DNA from: Mermis nigrescens
Lineage: Eukaryota > Nematoda > Enoplea > Mermithida > Mermithidae
Length of the DNA: 64,000 bases
Assembly: GCA_036768485.1 (NCBI GenBank)
Contig: JAVLUZ010000145.1
Span: 17,263,026 to 17,327,025, forward strand
Direction of reading: 5' to 3'
The translations under genes and the position numbers were made by a program. Positions 1 to 42,434 of the stretch are shown here, piece after piece; the first letter of the stretch is position 1; every line of letters starts with the position of its first letter. Under the pieces are notes generated by a model that was not told the DNA's origin, ran no database searches, and was given only the letters and a program-made list of their open reading frames with translations.

Positions 1-488
1 TAACGGATCCGGATATCCGTTGCATTGCATCCCTAGTATACATAGGTCCTATAATTGAAAAAAATTGATCTAACCCCTATGAGAGATATAGTAGGTACAT
101 TGTAGGTATGTATGCAATGGTACATTCATGAAGATGCAAATTTATATTTGCGTTAAAAAATCACGAAAGATGGGAATACTTGCACTGGTTACAAGAATAA
201 TCGGATTAGTCTATTTCAAGAAACCATAAAGATATCTAACTATTGCGAACATGACTTCAAAGTACCCCTCTAGCGTTGCTAAATGAAAACGTTATTTAGA
301 TATCGTTAATTTTTTAAATGCATTTTTCACCATCACAATAAATTTCCTATTTAACAGGGTACGCAAATCAGTTGATGAGAGGTGGGGTACTAAGAAACTT
401 CTCTTTCCCGATTGGCTGAGTTGTCATTACTTTCGAATCATTAAATTGTAGAAAAGTTTCAAGAATTTTGAAGCAGAGTATAGCCACA

Positions 489-652
489 GTCCGTTTCGCA
501 CAAGTTTGGGCATAAATTTTAAAAACTATAGTCCGTCAATAAGCTGACCATATTGCGATTATAGCATTGATTTGATATATAATTATCGTAATCCGTCGGC
601 TTACTTTCGAAAATTCTTAAAATTTATGCCCAAACTTATGTGAAACAGACTA
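489..652. repeat. 165-bp MITE, family S, copy 1
   Basis: The ends are inverted copies of a sequence like AGTCTGTTTCACACAAGTTT. The centre carries a second, shorter inversion around AATAAGC and GTCGGCTTA. Three further copies lie at 55141-55305, 57129-57296 and 59825-59985. The flanking TA on some copies would fit a Tc1/mariner-type target, but this is not certain. Confidence 0.7.
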
Positions 653-1339
653 TAGTGCCTTTCTGAAAGATGTTCCTAAGAGCACGAGGACATGAATCCA
701 TAACAACACAGCAGACAAGTCATCTTTAAATAATAATTATCTTATTTTGTATATTTTTGGAGTAAGAAATTTATCAAGTTTTCTCCAAAAGATCCTCGAC
801 GTAGTTGATTTTTTATTATTGCTCGCAGATCATAAACTAATCTGTAAGTTGACGGTGGGGGATTGTCATTAATGGACACTAATGCGCGTGTCAAATCTAA
901 GACACTACAAAATTAAGCGCGTGTCCGTGAGTTTGTTTTTACTTAACAACTGAATAATATGGCAAAGAACACGAATATTAGAGCAAAAACGCACGGATAA
1001 ATTAGCGTAGAGCCGAACTAGAAAAAAGGACTAAACATTATCGGTAGAGGTATAAGTAGAAACGCGTTGAGATAAAAATGACATGTTATAATTTTACAAG
1101 TAGGTATAGTTAGTACACGGTAACCAATTTGGTATCTAATCGCATTTTAGCAAGTACCGATCTCGCTGCCCAAATTTGTAATATGAAAATGTGTGAGAAT
1201 TTTTGATGGGGAAATTGGTCCTGGGAAATATGGCTGTTACGTGAGTGTCCTATAGACACAACAAATACCACATAGATTCCTTGATAAGATTTTTGCAACG
1301 CAATGAACCACCTGATCGGTGTTTGCACAGCAACAGCAC

Positions 1340-1576
1340 CATAGGTTTGGCGGCACCAATCTTCTGGGGGTGCAAGATTTTTCCAAGGTATAAAAAATGG
1401 CCTTATAAATTGTGGTATTGCGGAAAACACCATTTTTCAACGTTTCTCATCGAGCACTATCCATTGGCATCAAAAAATTGCGAAAAAAACAAAAAATTCG
1501 AAAATTGAATTCTGGAGGGGGTTATTTTGGTTTCTGTGGGGGTGCATACCCCCAAACCTCCCACTACCCAGGTATG
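1340..1576 (+). mobile_element. hAT-type MITE, family A, copy 1
   Basis: This 240-bp element starts CATAGGT and ends with a run of C then AGGTATG. The flanks AACAGCAC and AACAGCGC form an 8-bp target duplication with one mismatch. Copies are at 7338-7574 (minus), 10281-10520 and 53247-53504. It has no coding capacity. Confidence 0.7.
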
Positions 1577-1838
1577 AACAGCGCTATTGACTTATGACGA
1601 AACGCAGAAGAACCACAAAAACAAACGATGTAGCAAAAAGGAGTACCTATAGCTCCATTGCTAATGTGTAATGTACACTTTAAAGCAAGGGTGACTGTGT
1701 GTAGCATCCCCGAGTAAGCTATTTTTATATCAACTTTTTTATAGAATTACACCACAAATCGCTCCCCATGCACATGGTTTCGTGAAATAGAGTACAATTT
1801 GCTCCTTCAACATTAATAAAAATACAAATGCTAAATAA

Positions 1839-1979
1839 TCAAGAGCACAAATAGTCTTCAAATGGAGATATATCGCTGCAGCATTTCTCAAACATCTCAT
1901 CCATTGCATGCTTAGCCTGTGACGCGGTCACCTTATCTTTCATAAGAATTGAAGCCATTGCTTTCTTCCGTATGCAGTT
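1839..1979 (-). CDS. ATP23: ATP23 last exon
   Basis: The acceptor is a pyrimidine-rich tract ending TTATTACAG. The exon has 46 codons plus TGA, starting NCIRKKAMAS and ending FEDYLCS. It joins phase 0 to exon 3116-3190. Confidence 0.88.
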   Translation of the reverse strand, partial: NCIRKKAMASILMKDKVTASQAKHAMDEMFEKCCSDISPFEDYLCS

Positions 1980-4678
1980 CTGTAATAAGGCCAGACAGAA
2001 GTAAGATTAAAATAATTAAATTTTACAATACTCCTACATGCATCCACGCTGAATTCATTTTACATAGATTGTAAAGGCAGATGAAGTCAAAATGATAGTC
2101 AATACCTTTCTAAATGGATAGACATTTAGTGGACCATTTTAGTCAAACGTGGTTTTTTTCGATGAGTTTTTAGAAGTCCAACAAACGATTTAATTTTGAA
2201 AAGCTATTTATAAATTTGCGTAAAGAGTATTTAAACAATAGAAATTTGCATATACATAACCAGTCCTCCTTCAGTCGTCTAAAAGAATCTTCCGTATTCC
2301 GTGATGCACAAAATATAAAATATATACGTTCAAAATGAGAACTTCATTTCCAGAAAAGATAACGCATTCTGTTTTACTCGTACACGACAAGAAGAACTGT
2401 TAGAATAATAAATAATAAATTATGAATAATAATAATAAATAACTATAGTCTCTTTCACGAAACCTTGTGCTTGGATCACAATTCTTGAGTCGACGTAAAT
2501 CGATCAAATAGCACTTTAAATTGAAGCGGCAATCACTGTACTGTGCATAGCGATTGATAGGCAAATTAAGTTTCTCTATGCAAAATTGCATTACAGTAAG
2601 CTGTCTAAAAACCACTTTTTCAGCTTCTCGCTATATCGCTAAAAATTGATTTTTATGCACAAGGTTTTGTGAAATAAACTATAGACAAAACTATTCATCA
2701 CTAATGTACGTACACATGCTTTTACCGCACAACATTTTATATTTACTTTAGACAACTTCCCTTTTTCCGCTAAAACAGAATTCTGGGGGTCTACAGTAAT
2801 CTGCGGGGGTATTTCAGCTTCTGCGGGGGTGTACACCCCGCAAACCCCCACGCCCATGTGTGGTCATGGGTAAATCCTGCATGAGAAAAATTTTTTTGTC
2901 ACAAAAATATCTCAAAGCTATCCATTCATTTTGGAGAACGGAAGCATCTCATATAGATTACTGTTATCGGTCTTGCATTTGACTTACAAAACAGGTTTGT
3001 ACCCTAAATTTTCTGAATTTTCTCTCCCTCAACTCTGGACATAGAAAAACTATGGCTTATGTAATATTTAAATAAATATAAAAGCCGTTAGTTAATAAAA
3101 GATGGGCAGATTCACCCTCCGCTCGTGAAATCCCTCCGTCGATGCTCCGAGCAATTTTGAATTGCAATGCACTAAATTGGCTGCTCGTACCTGAACAAAC
3201 ATTAATAGACGCAGCAAATATTTATTCATCAAATATGCACAAGGAACATTTTTCCCCGAAAATTCATACAACTATAACGTTTAGTGCTGTTAAATCTTCA
3301 ACATGAAGTTTCATATTGCTTTTAATTGAATTAACATTTCTTCAACTTCCTCACCTATGATCATTTTCTTTGAAACTAATAAGCTATTGCAAAATTAAAA
3401 ATTTGAATATTAGCACGAAAAATGACAAAATATTTGAAATTATCTGCGGTAAATTATTGCAACGTCATGTGTTCATCTTTAAAGCGAACGTATACAAATC
3501 ATTTACATAAATTTGAATTACTAATGTAAAACCAAAACACAAGAATTGACAACAATGAAAGAAACCGACACAATGCTTGAAGGAGAAAAGAAAAGAACGA
3601 CTGAGAGGATTTCACATGTCAGATGTAATAAAAAACATTGAAAATGTCAGATGTAAAAAAACTAAATATCGTACATTATTATTCAAAATTATGATTTATG
3701 AATTTTTGTCAGTACACGCCTTTTTAACACAAAATTCTATAAATTTCCGAAGGTTCTTCAGGAAATTTTGCGTCCAAAAGTAATGATAAAGTTAGACACT
3801 CCTGCAAAACCGTTTTAAGAAATATTGAGGCACTGTCCTCATATGGAAAAATCCAGGAACCGCCATTGTCTTTGCCTAAGCCTGTTTTGCAGTCGATTTA
3901 AATGAACTAAAGTTGCTAGACATGAGATTTCAAAAAGTAAATAGGCAGCAAAATTTCAAGTTGCGAAAAGCGATACGTGGCATGCATGCAGAAAAACGTA
4001 CGGAGTCAGGATTCAGCAAACACAAGAAATTGTAAGTGGCCTAAAAACCTCTAAATAGCATTATAATAATCAGTATGCAAATATGCACATGAACAAAGAC
4101 ATGCATGCAATGACGTAAGTACATTAAAGCTGATTAACACGCTGCCCATTTGTCGCATTTATGTGTTAAAATTGGAAAATTGATAACTAGGGTCCATTTT
4201 AGCTTTACGAAAAAGTAAACACTGAAGAAAGACCTTTTAAATTTAATAATTTAAATGAACAATGTTAAACGCGCTTTTAAACAAGTGTCCTCGGTGGAAA
4301 GAGGCAGTTGCACAAAGTTTATAATTTGTGCTTACTTCCGTGCACGTTAGCTGAAGCAAGTCATCAAAATTTATATTTGATTTGCAATGGTCGTACATGT
4401 GCACCAGTTCGTGAGCTAAACTAGCCAAGACATTTTTTTGCTGTGAATAGGCGTTGTGACAAAGAAAAATCTTAAATAAATAAGAACACGACGCAGGTAA
4501 ATAAATTTATCTTCGTACATACGAGTAAATATTATATACGCTTAGCTGAAAATTTTTGAAAAAATGTGTTTGGAATTCTGATAAATAATCGATCAGTAAT
4601 TGATTAATAATTACTATTAGTAATAATAATCATATTTAATAATAATATTAATAAAACAACAATAATAATAATAATAAC

Positions 4679-4727
<49 letters not shown>

Positions 4728-4994
4728 TTAATTATAATAATAATAATTCTCTGCATACAATCTTATACATTAATCATACATATATGATACATAGGTATAC
4801 TGTTTACATGTTTGTTCTTCGCTATGTACCCTGCAGCTAGCGGACGCCCACATTTGCGGAAGGACAAGTTCGTGCGATAGTCAAATGTGCTGCAAGTTAC
4901 TAAATGGAACTATAGTAAGTAGTACGTCTAAAAATGAAAGCATCATACCATCCGTTCTTTTTAATTTCTTTTATCAATATGCGAATAATTGGAT
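1839..4994 (-). CDS. ATP23: ATP23-type mitochondrial metalloprotease, C-terminal six exons
   Basis: Six minus-strand exons join in frame: 4949-4994, 4808-4889, 4519-4545, 4336-4440, 3116-3190 and 1839-1979, ending in TGA. Together they give 157 residues. The zinc-protease signature HELVHMYDHC (HExxHxxD) lies in exon 4336-4440. It is followed by LTCTE-VRAANL across the next junction and by a C-terminal helix region with AMASILMKD and AMDEMFEKC, the order expected of ATP23. In family members studied elsewhere, ATP23 sits in the mitochondrial intermembrane space, matures ATP synthase subunit 6 and assists its assembly; that role is inferred here. Two oddities stand out. A 27-bp exon is needed to give the family's usual spacing before HELVH. 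The cysteine pair usually seen before the AGY/GGY segment appears to be reduced to one Cys (SFRKC). The N-terminal exons are not certain; a candidate is at 5549-5631. Confidence 0.85.
1980..3115. other. ATP23 intron (last)
   Basis: This is intron sequence of about 1.1 kb. Positions 2770-2860 resemble the C-rich terminal part of the short repeat families (a run of C followed by CCCATGTGTGG). I see no other coding sequence. Confidence 0.6.
3116..3190 (-). CDS. ATP23: ATP23 exon VRAANL
   Basis: The exon is bounded by TTTGTTCAG and the donor GTGAAT. It has 25 codons, beginning VRAANLVHC and ending FHERR, and is phase 0 at both ends. It continues the conserved run that starts as LTCTE in the previous exon. 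Confidence 0.9.
4336..4440 (-). CDS. ATP23: ATP23 catalytic exon with HELVH
   Basis: The acceptor is CTATTCACAG and the donor GTAAGC. The 35 codons carry HELVHMYDHC: two zinc-binding His, the catalytic Glu and the downstream Asp. The frame stays open past the donor to 4243, but that part is intron read-through, because exon 3116-3190 supplies the conserved continuation. Confidence 0.92.
4519..4545 (-). CDS. ATP23: Probable 27-bp ATP23 micro-exon
   Basis: The acceptor is AAATTTTCAG and the donor GTACGA, a weak match. It encodes nine residues (LSVYNIYSY), phase 0 on both sides. Including it brings the distance from the AGY segment to HELVH to the length I expect for the family; without it the protein is about nine residues short. 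Confidence 0.5.
4611..4746. repeat. (AAT)n microsatellite
   Basis: This is an AAT-rich array with a pure core around 4662-4727 and imperfect edges. It lies between ATP23 exons, inside a short intron (4546-4807). Confidence 0.9.
4808..4889 (-). CDS. ATP23: ATP23 exon with FDYR and AGY
   Basis: The acceptor is AACTTGCAG and the donor GTAAAC. One base completes the Cys codon split by the previous intron, then 27 codons follow (TFDYRTNLSFRKCGRPLAAG, then seven more). The C-x-F-D-x-R...S...C......GY layout matches ATP23. The frame ends phase 0. Confidence 0.75.
4949..4994 (-). CDS. ATP23: ATP23 exon PIIRILIKEIKKNG
   Basis: The acceptor is GATTATTTCAG and the donor GTATGA. Two bases, then 14 codons (PIIRILIKEIKKNG), then TG of a split Cys codon. 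This corresponds to the P-x-V-R-x-L...L-x-x-x-G-C helix that precedes the cysteine region in ATP23. The next intron is only 59 bp. Confidence 0.75.
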
Positions 4995-5548
4995 CTGAAA
5001 TAATCGGAATAGATAAAAATCAGAAGACATGAAACGCATATTACATACAAATCCGACGTCAAAGCGTGTTGTTGTGCGAAAGTGCATGTTTCGTGCGTAC
5101 TGCGCATGCATGGGCAATAGGCCCGGTTGCTGATAGGTGTTGAGAGTTAATTTCTGTAAGATCGCCCCTTCACTGTGAAGAGCTGGTACAGTAAAATCCT
5201 AACCCACCCCATTTTTAGACATGTACATTGTACAGTTTTTACGCTCCCATTTTTAGACATGTACATTGTACAGTTTTTACGCTGAGTTCGAAAGCGTAAA
5301 CCGTTTAGTACAAAATCGATTTTTTGTCGAGAACATAAACTTCAACGTTTGAAAAATTACCGAATTTCGCATATCAGATGACGTATGCTGCCTGTCAAAT
5401 AATTCCACAACCACAAAACAAATTTTTATCAATGGTTTGTCATTTGGTAAAGCGATTCATAAGCTACAAAAGTATGCGTTAATTCAAAACAACAGCTTGA
5501 CATTTATGCTTCTGCTGCATCAATAATGTGTAATTTTTGAACTTTTAC

Positions 5549-5631
5549 TTTCGAAAGAATTTTCACCTTTTCGATTGCTCCTTGTGAACTATCTTCGGGC
5601 CAAAGTCCAAATTTCAGTAAAATGTGTAAGG
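5549..5631 (-). CDS. Candidate N-terminal ATP23 exon
   Basis: An open segment ends at a donor GTAAAAG and encodes, among others, KFGLWPEDSSQGAIEKVK. This recalls the LYPE...KVK segment near the start of ATP23 proteins. The acceptor (TATGAG) has a poor pyrimidine tract, and the phase does not join directly to exon 4949-4994, so at least one small exon would be missing. I regard it only as a candidate. Confidence 0.22.
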
Positions 5632-5803
5632 CTCATACACAGATACATATATGGCCAAAAAAGTAAAAAAATTTAAGTACCTTTTCATGAGTAAAGGCGG
5701 GTGAAGTGAATGTATGTATTCTAAGCAACGTGATTTTGTTCTTATTTCTGTAGGGTACTATAGGCGTTTGAAGTAAATCGAGTTGCAGGTGCTGTGTACA
5801 TAA

Positions 5804-6018
5804 AACGAGCGTCTAAAAACTGCACCCGGTGCATGTAAAAGACATAGCTACCGTAATCATTTTATTTGTTTTTGGCATATTTCTCCCCAATAGTGATCTT
5901 TGAAGGTGCTTGATCCTTTATTCTTGTTTAGGCTTAGTGAATGCGAAAAGAGAAGTCAGAATTGAAAACTGATTTGCTATGTTTGTTACAGCACCGGGTG
6001 CAGTTTTAAGACACTCGT
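5804..6018. mobile_element. MITE with ACTGCACCCGGTGC ends, copy 1
   Basis: Inverted ends read GTCT-AAAAACTGCACCCGGTGC on the left and GCACCGGGTGCAGTTTTAAGAC on the right. A second copy in inverted arrangement lies at 49611-49832. The interior is non-coding. Confidence 0.75.
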
Positions 6019-6029
6019 TAGAGAAAAAA

Positions 6030-6900
6030 AGGGAGTAACTTAAGAATATGGTACTTTCTGAATACTAACAAATAAACTTCAGAAGAGCGGATTTTTTCGC
6101 TCAGTACTTAGAACATGTTGAAAGAAAGCGCGGAAAAAAATTTCATCCGTCTATGATCAATATTACAAAAGCTATGGGTTTCTTTAATTAGCCTCTTCTC
6201 GACCTAAACAAGCATCTTATCGACCTAAGTATTTGAAGATTCAAACAGATGAATGCAGAATCACATGTAGATACCCAATTTACGTCGACCTAAGCATCTA
6301 TGCATCGACCTAAGCATCTATACATTGACCTAAGCATCTATACATCGACCTAAGCATCTATACATCGACCTAAGCATCTATATATCGATCTGAGCATCTA
6401 TACATCGACCTAAGCATCAATACATCGACCTAAGCGGGAGCGACCTCGACCTAAGCAGCTTGAAACACCTTTTAGATATACTAAGCCTAAGCCTGAGTAT
6501 AATAGAAACAAAAACTTAGATTTTCGTATATCTTATCGAGTAAAACCGAAAAAAATATGCAAAAAAATATGAAATTTTTTAAGTTTTTTTTAAAATTTTA
6601 AACAGCTTTCCGCGCCTTTTTTCTTTTTTCTCCTTCATTGCTATGCTCCCTTCCGTTATTTCAGCCCATATTATTTATTTCTGACAAATGTGTAAGTCCT
6701 TGGATCGAGTCGTTTAATCGTCCCACGCAACACTCAAATCGAGAGTTGCCTGCAACTTTGCAAGTATGGCTCAGATTTTCATCAGATTTTCTTTCCGCGC
6801 TTCAATTTATCATGCTCTATCGTTTTGGCAAAAAAATTTTGGCATTCCGTATTCGTTTTGCACCTTTTCTGAAAGTACCATATTCTTAAGTTTAGCCAAA
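6030..6900. mobile_element. Inverted-repeat element containing a minisatellite
   Basis: Near 6036 the sequence CTTAAGAATATGGTACTTTC reappears inverted near 6870-6893. Both arms also share GAAAGCGCGGAAA-like segments at about 6128 and 6790. The interior holds the 20-bp tandem array 6286-6460. The open frame at 6638-6889 is part of the arm and not a gene. Confidence 0.55.
6286..6460. repeat. 20-bp tandem repeat
   Basis: The unit is TACATCGACCTAAGCATCTA, repeated about seven times with few substitutions. Degenerate monomers (CGACCTAAGCA) extend to about 6190 on the left. Confidence 0.9.
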
Positions 6901-7337
6901 AAAGCGAATATTTTGCAGTAAAAATAAATTGGATCGCAGACTGGGGTCAGCCGGAAATGGACCCTCAGAAATCAAAATGCAGCCTGACTTTCAATTTTTT
7001 CGATTTTGTATGCTAGTTTGTTAAAAAAGCAGCGACAAATGTTTTGTCCCTACCATCGAGTTTTAGACCCGTCTTTGATCTTCGAAAAATTTGTAAATCC
7101 CAGAATAAGATAATATTGGATTTACAAGATTTTAGATATTTAAGGAAGATTGAGGTTTCAATGGAATTTTTTAGTGCAGTATTTACGTTTTGAAAAAAAA
7201 CAGCTTTCAAAGGATTTTTCATTTTCCATTGCTTTTAGAAGTCACCGCATACCTAATATTTTAAAAATCGCTCGAATACGTAAAAACAGCTACCAATAGG
7301 TCCCTGAGATACGAATTAAATATAAGGTACATATATG

Positions 7338-7574
7338 CATACCTGGGCGAGGGGGTTTGGGAAGTATGCAACCCCTCAGAAACCAAAATAACCCCCAAAA
7401 TTCAATTTGTGAAATTTATTCCTGGTTTTTTTCGCAATTTTTGATGCCAATGGATAGTGCTCGATGATAAACGTTGAAAAATGGTGTTTTTTCGCCATAC
7501 CACCATTTTCAAGGCCATTTTTTGACCTTTGAAAAATCCTGCACCCCCAGAACTTTGGTGCCGCCCACCTATGG
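7338..7574 (-). mobile_element. hAT-type MITE, family A, copy 2
   Basis: This is an inverted copy of the 1340-1576 element with the same internal segments (CGAGCACTATCCATTGGCAT in reverse orientation) and the same C-rich end. Confidence 0.75.
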
Positions 7575-8476
7575 GTATATGTAAGATTAGTGCACCTATA
7601 ATTTGCGATGAAATTAAGAATCTCACGCGATAAACCTTGAATCGAGCAGTTCTCGTAGAATTTTCGGCTTTGCCGATCTTGCGCAGCGAGTGCCCTGACC
7701 TTCATGGCAAACGATTGTATTATGATCGGTTTGAAATAGCAAATTCATTAACAGTGTAAAATAAAACGCAGGTGTAAAGTCGCACACGCCTTTTTTGAAG
7801 CGCACAAACTAATAAACTATGCATTTATTCTACGACTTAGCCTGCTTGAAAAATGCTTACAAACAATGGCTGGCATTCGTCGCCCCAACCACCGTTAAAA
7901 CACCAACAGATCGATAATAAAAGAATTTCTAAGCGACATATCTATCCTTAGACTGGATGAGAGCACACATAGGCGTGGGGGTCGGGAGTATACTTACACA
8001 TCCCCTGCAGATTACTGCAAACCCCAGAATTCTATTTTTAGTAACATTTTTAACGATTTCACCCAACCAAGCCCTCCCCAGAATCTTTTTGCTGCTCATT
8101 TGTATGGGTGAGAGGCTTATTTAATAAAATTTAAGTCAAAATTAAATCCAATATGTATGTACATATGTACCTATTGCCTGATTCGAACTATTTTCAACAG
8201 TTGGGAATTGACAATGTTCTTTTTTCTGTTGCGTCGAACTGATCCATATTAACCAGCTGTCAGTTTACGCTGGAAAAAATCTTAATAGAAATGCAAAATT
8301 ATGTGAAAAAATTATACACACGGACCAATAGTGAAAAATTTCCCTGAAATGTTTTGTTTATCATATCTACTGCCACTGAGAATAAAAATTTGAAGACTAG
8401 AGCAGTTTTCAAATAAATTACACATTGCGATTTTCCTTCAGTCAAAAGAAATATATCCATATATCTATCCCATTAG

Positions 8477-9337
8477 TAGTGTTGTAAAAGGTATCTTTAT
8501 CTTTATCTTTTTAGCAAGATAAAGATATCTTTATCTTTATCTTGACGATTTTTTATCTTTATCTTTATCTTTTGGAAAAATCACAAGCTATCTTTATCTT
8601 TAGCTTTATCTTTTTGATAGAAATTTATCTTGCAAAAAAAGATAAAGTATGTACATAAGTTGGCATGTAATCCAAAATCCAGGTTTGACATGAAATACAT
8701 TTAGACGCATTCAAGTTTTATTGTAATACAAGAAAAGAAAAGAAAACGATTGTTCAAACCCTATGGCTTGCGGCCCAAACTAATGCCTGTATATCAACCC
8801 AAGTAAGCGAGAGTAATACCGATCTAAGCAGGAGTACTATTACTAGCACCCATGTTAATCTAAGTCCAAGCCTGGGAAAGATAGAGAAGTTTGAAAAAAT
8901 CAATAAGTGTTGCGACTATACTTTGTACAGGCGCACAGAGCAGTGTTTTGTTGCTTGTGAAAAGAAGTGACTTGCCGTCTGCCAGTAGTAGTAGTAGTAG
9001 TAGTACGTGGGTCAGTCAGATACCGCGGGTAACCCCAACCTACATTTATGTGCGCCTAATACCCATCACCTCTTTGATCTCAGGTGTAAAAATCAGGGCA
9101 TTCAGTTGGCTGCTTTACATCACCCACTCTCGTTTATTGCACTTCACAAACATCATTCTCCTGGGTCCAGGTGACCATATTTACTATATGTACACTTTAT
9201 CTTTATCTTTTTGGTTTCTTTATCTTGCAAATTATCTTTATCTTTCTTAATTTTTTATCTTTATCTTTATCTTCTAGATTTTAAAATTTCAACTTTATCT
9301 TTTATCTTGCAAAAAATCCGTATCTTTTACAACACTA
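8477..9337. mobile_element. hAT-like element with TATCTT terminal arrays
   Basis: Ends are inverted TAGTGTTGTAAAAG... and ...CTTTTACAACACTA. The flanks carry an exact 8-bp duplication CCCATTAG (8469-8476 and 9338-9345). Next to both ends lie arrays of TATCTT or its variants. No transposase is recognisable inside; a short TAG triplet array sits near 8988-9005. Confidence 0.8.
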
Positions 9338-9936
9338 CCCATTAGCTTTTCGATCCTTTTTCCCTTACTTATAACCATTTTGAATTAATGCTTCACGCGC
9401 TAGCGGACACTTGATTGGGAAAACTGCATGTCGGTCATCGCTCAGCGAAGATCATGCTTTAAAATAATGAAAATGCACTGGTATGAAGGTCAATAGAGAT
9501 TTTGCGCTTATCCTAGAATCTAAGATAGATCTTTTTATATCAACGTCATCCATCATTGGTTGATGCCCGGCGAGGGCAACAAAATAATTTTTTTATACCA
9601 CATCACTTTTAGCGTTTTGAAGAATACGGAATTCGGACATTATTTATCTATATAGCCCCAAAAATTCATTAAAATTAAAGTCGATCGGCCGGGCCGGCGA
9701 TCTTGTGGGAATATGACAAATCGCTTCTGCGACAGATAAAGCAAGTGCAACATCCGCCATTCAAAGTGAAATGACTCAACAAGCTTTTTCTATTAACATC
9801 AAACATACGAATCGCAATAAATCATTTTGCATAATGCGCAGGTATTATCAACCCATACATAAAAACGACTGAATCGTAAGAAAAATTCGAGATAAAGCAA
9901 CAGTAATCAGCGAAACAAATAATGCAAATTTTTTCT

Positions 9937-40883
<30,947 letters not shown>

Positions 40884-41248
40884 CTCGTACAAGGGCACAC
40901 TTCAATAAAATTGCAATGGCTAAGCGCCTCAATTGCACCGAAAGTCAAAGATTACGTCAAACGAAAGCCTAGCAAAAAGTTTTGAAAACAATTAGGTGTG
41001 TAATTACACGGTAACCAAAAGGAAATCATCAACTGCAGATGAAAACTTTCGTCGTACTTAGCGATTTTCATTGCACACGTTTTTGCAGGACGTAGTCTAA
41101 CACAGTTTGCAAGTCTCAAAAAATAATTAATGGAAATTCAAAAGGAAATTAGTCTACTGCTTAATAAATATTTAAAGTATATATGTACATTCTTGCAAAT
41201 TTTAGACGTTGACGCTGCTTTATTGTACAAATCGTATGCTTGGGCATA

Positions 41249-42242
41249 TATACATTTAACGGCTCGAAATTTTGGGTGAAAGAGTCCCCGGCCATTTTTA
41301 GGGGAAGGGTTATATTAGTCCGATTCCTGGCCAAAAATGGCCAAAAAACACATAAAAAGGGCCAAAAATTTTAATTTTTTTCCAAAAATTGGAGGGGGGC
41401 AGCGTTTTTTTTGTACTCGGCAAAGATTTTTCCCGATGTACAAAGACTTTTCGGGACCGTCTTTGTACATGTACAAAGATTTTTCAGACGATAAAAATTG
41501 CAAAAAAGGTCCAAAATTCGGAAAAATTCCAGCGCTTCGCGCCGAAATGAGTAATTGTGTGTTCTATATATCTTTATAATGGCAGAAATTGCATTTCAAA
41601 AGTAAAAATGTCAAATTTTTCGGCGCTTCGCGCCGTTTTAAGACGATTCTTAGTGATTTTTGCCCTTAGAGACCCAGAAATTAGCTAAAACACACAACGA
41701 AAAGTCGAAGAACTCTGTTTTTACTACACTAAAATCGCTGCTGTACCATATTATAGTGCCCAAAAATTTTGTGTGTACAAAATATACAAAGATTTTTAGG
41801 AAGACAAAAACTGTAAAAAGGTGTAAAATTCCCACAATTTTCGGCGCTTCGCGCCGAACTGATAAATTATTTGTCCTATATATCTTTAAAATGACAGAAT
41901 TTGCATTTAGAATGGAAAAATGTCAACATTTTTTCGGCGCTTCTCGCCGTTTTCAGATAATTTTTAGCAATTTTTGGCGTCAGAAACCCAGAAATTAGCT
42001 GAAATACATTATCAAAGATCGAAAACCCTGCTTTACCACACTAAAATCGCTACTGTACTATATTATAGTACACAAAAATTTGCATGTACAAAATGTACAA
42101 AGACTTTTGGGACCATCTTTGTACATGTACAAACGGACCTTGTACAAAAAAAACACTGGAGGGGTCAAAAATTTTCTGACTTTGGGGGATGGGAAGACGA
42201 CCGACTTTAGGTGGGGATCCCTCATCCCTCATTATATGTATG
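41249..42242 (-). mobile_element. Family W MITE split by a family Z element
   Basis: It starts ATACATTTAACGGCTCGAAA, the inverse of the usual W end, and resumes after 42158 to end at ATTATATGTATG. The family Z element at 41400-42158 is inserted in it. Confidence 0.65.
41400..42158 (+). mobile_element. hAT-type MITE, family Z, long form, copy 5
   Basis: Ends CAGCGTTTTTTTTG and AAAACACTG. Same two-core structure as 11150-11903. Several TTCGGCGCTTCGCGCCG palindromes. Flanks GAGGGGGG and GAGGGGTC match at 6 of 8. Confidence 0.8.
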
Positions 42243-42434
42243 ATTGGTTCAAAATGGTCTGCGGGCATTTCTTTTCCAAAATTCCTTAAGAGGGTATCCG
42301 CTCATACCCTTCCAGCGTGCCTATGCTACGTTGGAAATATTAAGTTTAAATACATAACGGAATTTATAAAAGAAATTTGATGCTAATTTGCTTCTCTATT
42401 TAATAGCGTTTTAAACAGAAAAAATGCTGTTTAG

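Larger units (their letters stand above)
1..1838. other. Spacer downstream of ATP23
   Basis: This stretch follows the stop codon of the minus-strand ATP23 gene. It holds one 165-bp inverted-repeat element (489-652) and one 240-bp hAT-type MITE (1340-1576). I see no exon on either strand. The small open frames here overlap the MITE and are not credible genes. Confidence 0.6.
4995..9936. other. Spacer between DLD and ATP23
   Basis: The spacer holds a 38-bp tandem duplication (about 5209-5284), a TIR element (5804-6018), an inverted-repeat element with a 20-bp satellite (6030-6900), a minus-strand family A MITE (7338-7574) and a TATCTT-rich hAT-like element (8477-9337). The missing ATP23 5' exons should lie here. 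Confidence 0.5.

Noticed and set aside
4243..4335. Continuation of the HELVH frame beyond 4336
   Set aside because: A GTAAGC donor precedes it and the conserved continuation (VRAANL) is supplied by exon 3116-3190.
5357..5388. Possible exon reading SIRHLICEI on the minus strand
   Set aside because: Looked like the ATP23 RHxxCE segment, but exon 4808-4889 fills that place with correct phase on both sides.
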